64,000 nt of DNA from Bacteroidales bacterium UBA3653 (GTDB lineage: Bacteria > Bacteroidota > Bacteroidia > Bacteroidales > Paludibacteraceae), in NCBI GenBank assembly GCA_002373505.1, contig DFKE01000011.1, positions 1 to 64,000 on the forward strand, given 5' to 3'. The translations under genes were made by a program, and so were the position numbers. This document shows, piece by piece, positions 59,310 to 64,000 of the stretch. The notes beneath the pieces were generated by a model, which saw only the letters and a list, made by a program, of their open reading frames with translations, was not told where the DNA came from and made no database searches. Numbering within the stretch: the first letter of the stretch is position 1; every line of letters starts with the position of its first letter.

Positions 59310-62300
59310 ATGAAGAAACGAATTTATTTGCTATCCCTCACGGTGATGATGACGCTGGGTATGTGGGCCCAGAGCCTGACCGTGACGGGTGTGGTGATGG
59401 CTCAAGACGAGCCGGATCCGGTAATTGGCGCAAATGTGATGGTGAAGGGCTCAACAACCGGTACTATTACCGATTTTGACGGCAACTTCTCCCTTCAGGC
59501 CAAGCCGGGCGATGTGTTACAAGTTAGTTTTATGGGTTACAAGACCCAGGAGGTAAAGGTGACGAACGCCGGTCCTATCCGCGTGACCCTTGTTTCTGAC
59601 AACGTGCAGTTGCAGGAAGTAGTAGCGATCGGTTACGGTACGATGAAGAAGAGCGACTTAACAGGTGCTGTCACTTCTGTCAGTGCTGATCAGTTGCTCA
59701 AGGCTCCTGTAGCCGGTTTGGACCAAGCGTTGCAAGGTCGTGCAGCCGGTGTAACGGTCGTAAGTAATTCCGGTCAACCGGGGGAAGGAACGACTATTCG
59801 TATTCGCGGTATGGGTTCTGCGCTTGCTGGTAATGACCCGTTGTATGTAGTGGATGGTGTGATTACGGGTGACATCAAGTTCCTCTCGCCGAGCGATATC
59901 AAATCGATGGAGATTCTGAAGGACGCTTCCGCTGCCGCTATTTACGGTAGCCGCGGTGCAAACGGTGTGATTCTGATTACCACCAAGAGCGGTGGAGACG
60001 GTAAAATTAACATCAGTTTCGATGCCTATTGGGGATTCCAGAACCGATGGAAGAAGATGGATGTACTGGGTAGCAAAGATTTCGCGGACACGGAGATCCG
60101 TATCCAGGCAATGCGTAACGGTGCCGAGGAACTGGCATACTACCAGCAGAACGGCTTCCGCCCGTGGCTGAATATGTACAAACTCGGTAATGCCGATATC
60201 ACCAAGATTAGTGAATATTACCCGATCAATTTTAACTACGCAGCACAGGAGACCGACTGGCAGGACGAGGTGTTTAAAGCCAATGCATTCATGCATAACT
60301 ATAACCTCTCTTTCGATGGCGGTAGCGAGAGAGGACACTACGCACTCTCTGCTTCCTATTTCGGACAGGAGGGTACAATCGTAGGTAGCAACTACAACCG
60401 TTTCACCCTGCGTCTGAACTCTGATTTCAAGGTTCGCGACTGGTTGAAGATAGGAGAGCATTTCTCGCTGGCTTCCACCTACGGGCGCAACGCGATGAAT
60501 AATAGTTCGTCCGCAGGTGCATCCATGATTTCTGCCGCTTTGGCTATGGCTCCGTGGGATCCTGTTTATTATCCGCAGGGTTCGGTCAACAAGAACGGCA
60601 AAGACATCAGCGGTTATTATTCTGCAGGTTCAAACTTCAAAAACGTTACGAACCCGTATCAGATGGCGTTTAACAGCGAGCCGAACAGCCGTAGCGAGCG
60701 CGCATTAGGCGATGTGTTCTTTGATATCACGCCCGTAAAGGGATTGACTATCCATGCAGCGATATCGGCAGATTATAGCGTAAGCCGTAACCGTAATTTC
60801 GGATGGCCGAATATCTACACGAGTTACAATGCATCGGATAAGAACTTCATTAGTTCGAGTATGAGCCGCAGCCTCCAGTTATTGGAAGAAGCTACTGTGA
60901 CATACGCCCGTGAGATAGGCAAGCATAACTTCTCTGTGATGGCCGGTCAGACCTGGTCGGAATATAACTACTACAGCATCGGCGGATCGGGTGCGCAGAT
61001 TTTGAATCCGATTCCGAGTAACTGGTATCTGAGCCGTGCTACGGAGGATCAGACCTATGCTTCCGATGGTGTTAGCCGTACGCGTCGTCTGTCATTCCTC
61101 GGCCGTGCTTTCTATAGCTACGACAGCCGTTATATGGTTACGGTGAACTTCCGTGCAGACGCTTCGTCGCATTTTACGAAGAATCCTTGGGGCTTTTTCC
61201 CATCCGCAGCATTGGCATGGCGTTTGAGCGAGGAACCGTTTATGCGGGATCTGGACCTCGATTGGTTGGATAATATTAAGTTCCGTGTTGGTTATGGCCG
61301 AGTTGGTAATGAGGGCGCTGGTGCCAATGCGTTCCAATATACGATGGGCTCGTCTGTTAACGTCTTCTACGGCTATCCTCTCGGCCCGGAGCAGGATGCA
61401 GGTAATGCAACAGGCGGTGCGGCGGTACTGACTCTTATTGATGAAGATGGTAAATGGGAAACGAATGAACAATGGGATGCCGGTGTTGATTTCGCCTTCT
61501 GGAACGGAAAGCTAAGCGGTACGATCGATTATTTCCATCGTCTGACATTAGATGCACTCCTTTACGTGAACGCACCCGCGCAGGTAGGTAACCGTTATCC
61601 GCTGGTAAGGAACGTAGGTAATATCCTCAACGAAGGTGTGGAAATCACGTTAGGACACGAGAACAAAGTAGGTGCCGTACATTACAGCATTGGCGCCAAT
61701 GTCTCATTCCTGCATAACGAGTTGACGAAACTGAACGGCGGTTCTCCGCTTTGGAGCGACCGCACCAAAACCGATCAAGGTATGGCGCTGAACTCTTTCT
61801 GGGGATACCAGTATGAAGGTATTTACCAGACCGACCAAGAGGCTCTGGATCAACTCTATTCTTTTGACGCAAGCACTATTGGCGTACACGCCGGTGACGC
61901 GCGTTATAAAGATGTCAACGGAGACGGCAAGTTGGACGAGAGTGATAAGATGGTGATTGGTAATCCCTTCCCGAAACTGACGTATGGTCTGAACTTCGGT
62001 ATTGATTTCTATGGTGTGGATTTCCAATTGTTCTTCCAAGGAGCAGCAGGCAATAGTATCTACAATGCGCAACGCCAGATGTTAGAAGGCGACGGAAGCG
62101 GTTACGCACTGGCTTCGTACATGAAGGATAATGTATGGGTAGGTTATACGGAAGTGGTACAAAATGCTATGATTGCCCGCGGAGTGAACCCGTTTGAGTT
62201 AGAGAACCGGAACGGTACGATTCCTAATCCGCTGGGTTCGCCGACCAATACGGAGAACTCCACCCGTTTTATCGAGGATGGCTCCTACCTGCGTCTGAAG

Positions 62301-62501
62301 AACCTGCAGATCGGTTATACCTTCCCGCTTAAGTGGACTCAGAAATTCCGTTGCAGCCGTCTGCGTCTCTATGCTACGGCATCCAACCTCTTTACGATAA
62401 CCGGCTACAAGGGCTATGACCCCGAAGTGGGCGGAGGTGTGGATTACGGAAACTATCCGCAGAGCCGGACATTTACCTTTGGACTTAATGCAACATTCTA
62501 A
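59310..62501 (+). CDS. SusC/RagA-family TonB-dependent transporter (second pair)
   Basis: A 1063-residue transporter for glycan import with the SusD that follows. The signal peptide ends near MWAQS. The carboxypeptidase-regulatory-like domain (VIGANVMVKGSTTGTITDFD) leads into the plug (VVAIGYGTMKKSDLTGAVTS). The barrel ends in FGLNATF. Length and order are normal. The ATG at 59310 was chosen because the frame further upstream covers the leader and promoter. A ribosome binding site is weak, as is common in this phylum. The gene is controlled by module D, shared with the exported-protein operons before it. The substrate is not evident from this gene. Confidence 0.95.
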   Translation: MKKRIYLLSLTVMMTLGMWAQSLTVTGVVMAQDEPDPVIGANVMVKGSTTGTITDFDGNFSLQAKPGDVLQVSFMGYKTQEVKVTNAGPIRVTLVSDNVQLQEVVAIGYGTMKKSDLTGAVTSVSADQLLKAPVAGLDQALQGRAAGVTVVSNSGQPGEGTTIRIRGMGSALAGNDPLYVVDGVITGDIKFLSPSDIKSMEILKDASAAAIYGSRGANGVILITTKSGGDGKINISFDAYWGFQNRWKKMDVLGSKDFADTEIRIQAMRNGAEELAYYQQNGFRPWLNMYKLGNADITKISEYYPINFNYAAQETDWQDEVFKANAFMHNYNLSFDGGSERGHYALSASYFGQEGTIVGSNYNRFTLRLNSDFKVRDWLKIGEHFSLASTYGRNAMNNSSSAGASMISAALAMAPWDPVYYPQGSVNKNGKDISGYYSAGSNFKNVTNPYQMAFNSEPNSRSERALGDVFFDITPVKGLTIHAAISADYSVSRNRNFGWPNIYTSYNASDKNFISSSMSRSLQLLEEATVTYAREIGKHNFSVMAGQTWSEYNYYSIGGSGAQILNPIPSNWYLSRATEDQTYASDGVSRTRRLSFLGRAFYSYDSRYMVTVNFRADASSHFTKNPWGFFPSAALAWRLSEEPFMRDLDLDWLDNIKFRVGYGRVGNEGAGANAFQYTMGSSVNVFYGYPLGPEQDAGNATGGAAVLTLIDEDGKWETNEQWDAGVDFAFWNGKLSGTIDYFHRLTLDALLYVNAPAQVGNRYPLVRNVGNILNEGVEITLGHENKVGAVHYSIGANVSFLHNELTKLNGGSPLWSDRTKTDQGMALNSFWGYQYEGIYQTDQEALDQLYSFDASTIGVHAGDARYKDVNGDGKLDESDKMVIGNPFPKLTYGLNFGIDFYGVDFQLFFQGAAGNSIYNAQRQMLEGDGSGYALASYMKDNVWVGYTEVVQNAMIARGVNPFELENRNGTIPNPLGSPTNTENSTRFIEDGSYLRLKNLQIGYTFPLKWTQKFRCSRLRLYATASNLFTITGYKGYDPEVGGGVDYGNYPQSRTFTFGLNATF

Positions 62502-62518
62502 CGGAAAGGAGAAAAGTT

Positions 62519-64000
62519 ATGAAACGAACAATAAAGAAAATAGCCCTTTGTGCATTGTCCTTTGCCACCTTGTCACTTTCCATGACGGGTTGTAAGGACT
62601 ACCTGACGGAGATAGAGCCGGGTACGACACTATTGGAGGATTTCTATACCTCTACTGCTGCGGCGGTTCAGAACGTGACAGGATGTTATGTGCCTCTCAT
62701 GTGGGAATATAACAACACCTACTTGAGCGAATGGTTCATAGGTGATATAGCATCCGATGATGCGCTCAAAGGAGGCGGGTCCACTACCGATATGGCAGAC
62801 GCATATGATATTGAGAACTGGCGTACTACGGACCAAAATGCCTTGTTGCTCAATTTTTATCGTGCGCAATATCAAGGTATCGGTCGCTGCAACCTGGCGC
62901 TTGAGTATATCGAGAAAATGGAAATCGGTATCGACGAAGATTTTACACCGGAGATGAAGAATCGTCTGCTGGGTGAGATCCACTATCTACGTGCCTACTA
63001 TTATTTCCGTCTGGTACGTGTCTTTGCCGGCGTGCCGATGCCGCTGAAAGTGCTGCGTTCGTCGGACGAATGGGGAATGCCGCGTGCTTCGGTGGATGAG
63101 GTTTACGGTCAGATACTGAAAGACTTGGAGTTCGCGAATGCGAACCTCTGGCTGAAGAGCAAATACGCGGAGGCAGACATGGGCCGTGCTACCAAAGGCG
63201 CCGCACAGGCGATGCTGATGAAAGTCAACCTCTATATGGCTTCATCCTACTGGCAGAAATACAACCTCTCCAAAACGGCTACGGAATGCTATAAGGATGC
63301 TAAAGCATGGGGTGACTCAATCATCACTTCCGGCGAATATGACCTTTGTTCGAACTACGAGGACAACTTCACGGTAGCAGGCGAGAATGGTATTGAGTCG
63401 GTATTCGAGATTCAGTATGCCGAAGTAGCATGGGGCGATTACGGTGAGGGATTCGGTTTTACTGCCGGTTCGTTCACCCAGATCCTGATGCGTTGCCGTA
63501 ATTCCGAGATCGGCGGCGGTTGGGGTTTCGACCATCCTACGAAGAACCTGTATGATGAGTTCGAGGCCGGTGATCCGCGTCGCGACGTAGCTATCCTGAT
63601 TCCGAGTACGGATATCGTAGCTACCTATCAGATGCAATCGGATGAGAATTATCTGGGCAATACTTGGGTTAATAACAAATATGGTATGTACCGCGATCCG
63701 GAGGATGTAGGCGGCGGTTACGGAAAATGGAGTCTTCACGCTTCCCGCGGACCGCTTAATAACAAGCAGATCCGCTATGCCGATGTGCTGCTGATGTACG
63801 CGGAGGCTTGTCTCGGTATGGGCGATGCCGGTACTGCCAAGACCTATATAGACCAAGTGCGTGCGCGTGTAGGGCTTCCGGGAGTGGCAGCTGCAGATGA
63901 TGCTACTTTGCGTCATGAGCGTCGTTGCGAATTAGCGATGGAAGGACATCGTTGGTTTGACCTCGTTCGCTGGCAAGGTGTAGACGGGAACGGACTGAAG
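62519..64000 (+). CDS. SusD/RagB-family lipoprotein (second pair, cut by window end)
   Basis: 494 codons are visible; the frame runs off the right edge. The start at 62519 follows an AAAGGAG site and gives a lipoprotein signal ending SMTGCKDYLTEIEPG. Family landmarks include GRCNLALEYIEKM, LLGEIHYLRAYYYFRLVRVF, the TPR segment IRYADVLLMYAEACLG, and the near-C-terminal RRCELAMEGHRWFDLVRWQG. By comparison with the family, little of the protein should be missing. It lies 17 nt after susC and is certainly co-transcribed. It forms the outer lid of the transporter and binds the glycan. Confidence 0.95.
   Translation, partial: MKRTIKKIALCALSFATLSLSMTGCKDYLTEIEPGTTLLEDFYTSTAAAVQNVTGCYVPLMWEYNNTYLSEWFIGDIASDDALKGGGSTTDMADAYDIENWRTTDQNALLLNFYRAQYQGIGRCNLALEYIEKMEIGIDEDFTPEMKNRLLGEIHYLRAYYYFRLVRVFAGVPMPLKVLRSSDEWGMPRASVDEVYGQILKDLEFANANLWLKSKYAEADMGRATKGAAQAMLMKVNLYMASSYWQKYNLSKTATECYKDAKAWGDSIITSGEYDLCSNYEDNFTVAGENGIESVFEIQYAEVAWGDYGEGFGFTAGSFTQILMRCRNSEIGGGWGFDHPTKNLYDEFEAGDPRRDVAILIPSTDIVATYQMQSDENYLGNTWVNNKYGMYRDPEDVGGGYGKWSLHASRGPLNNKQIRYADVLLMYAEACLGMGDAGTAKTYIDQVRARVGLPGVAAADDATLRHERRCELAMEGHRWFDLVRWQGVDGNGLK

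Overview
The window is chromosomal DNA of a Bacteroidales bacterium (phylum Bacteroidota). The evidence is two SusC/SusD pairs, a reversed rubrerythrin, rpmB-rpmG followed by the short DUF4295 gene, a TamL lipoprotein, type IX secretion-like C-termini, and many promoters of the Bacteroidetes form TTTG-N19/20-TAnnTTTG. The genus cannot be fixed from the sequence. No phage, IS element, rRNA or CRISPR array was found.

Layout. 1-236: the tail of an unknown gene. 386-10403 (minus strand): a polysaccharide utilisation locus read in the order GH97 alpha-glucosidase, beta-helix GH87-like glycosidase, small exported protein, SusC, SusD. A divergent membrane-tethered TPR/HTH regulator (10538-12112) sits at its head. 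12311-24038 (plus strand): housekeeping genes, namely thrS, a TrmH-type methyltransferase, tamL, rnhB, sppA, lpxK, an MsbA-like exporter and mnmA. 24180-26539 (minus): reverse rubrerythrin and a SulP permease. 26639-32572: a 1292-residue protein with a HEPN-like motif and a NACHT/STAND NTPase, overlapping a glycerophosphodiesterase gene, with a CorA-like two-TM membrane protein divergent from it. This is the best candidate for an undescribed (defence-like) system. 32718-36633: rpmB, rpmG, DUF4295, a lipid kinase, an amino-sugar kinase fused to a RapZ C-domain, and a MurU-like uridylyltransferase (probable peptidoglycan sugar recycling). 36849-36921: tRNA-Lys(CTT). 36946-40314 (minus): CotH-type exported protein and a second TPR/HTH regulator. 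40582-59016 (plus): an aldo/keto reductase and a series of large exported multidomain proteins, interrupted by an acyl-ACP thioesterase. 59310-64000: a second SusC/SusD pair, with SusD cut by the window edge.

Two things stand out beyond the genes. First, many junctions between closely spaced genes in the first 40 kb carry short tandem repeats with a 7-bp period, each junction with its own heptamer, often mixed with mini-hairpins that have 3-nt loops. The same kinds of sequence also lie in frame inside thrS, the TrmH gene, tamL, mnmA, GH97, the kinase-RapZ gene and murU, and in places supply start or stop codons. Second, four promoters in the exported-protein region (upstream of the genes starting at 40582, 49194, 56488 and 59310) share a CGTACTTT box placed exactly 32 nt upstream of the -33 element. 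Each also has a second copy 66-77 nt further up, which suggests one regulon.

All calls rest on reading the sequence and its translation. No database search was run, so family names reflect motif recognition.
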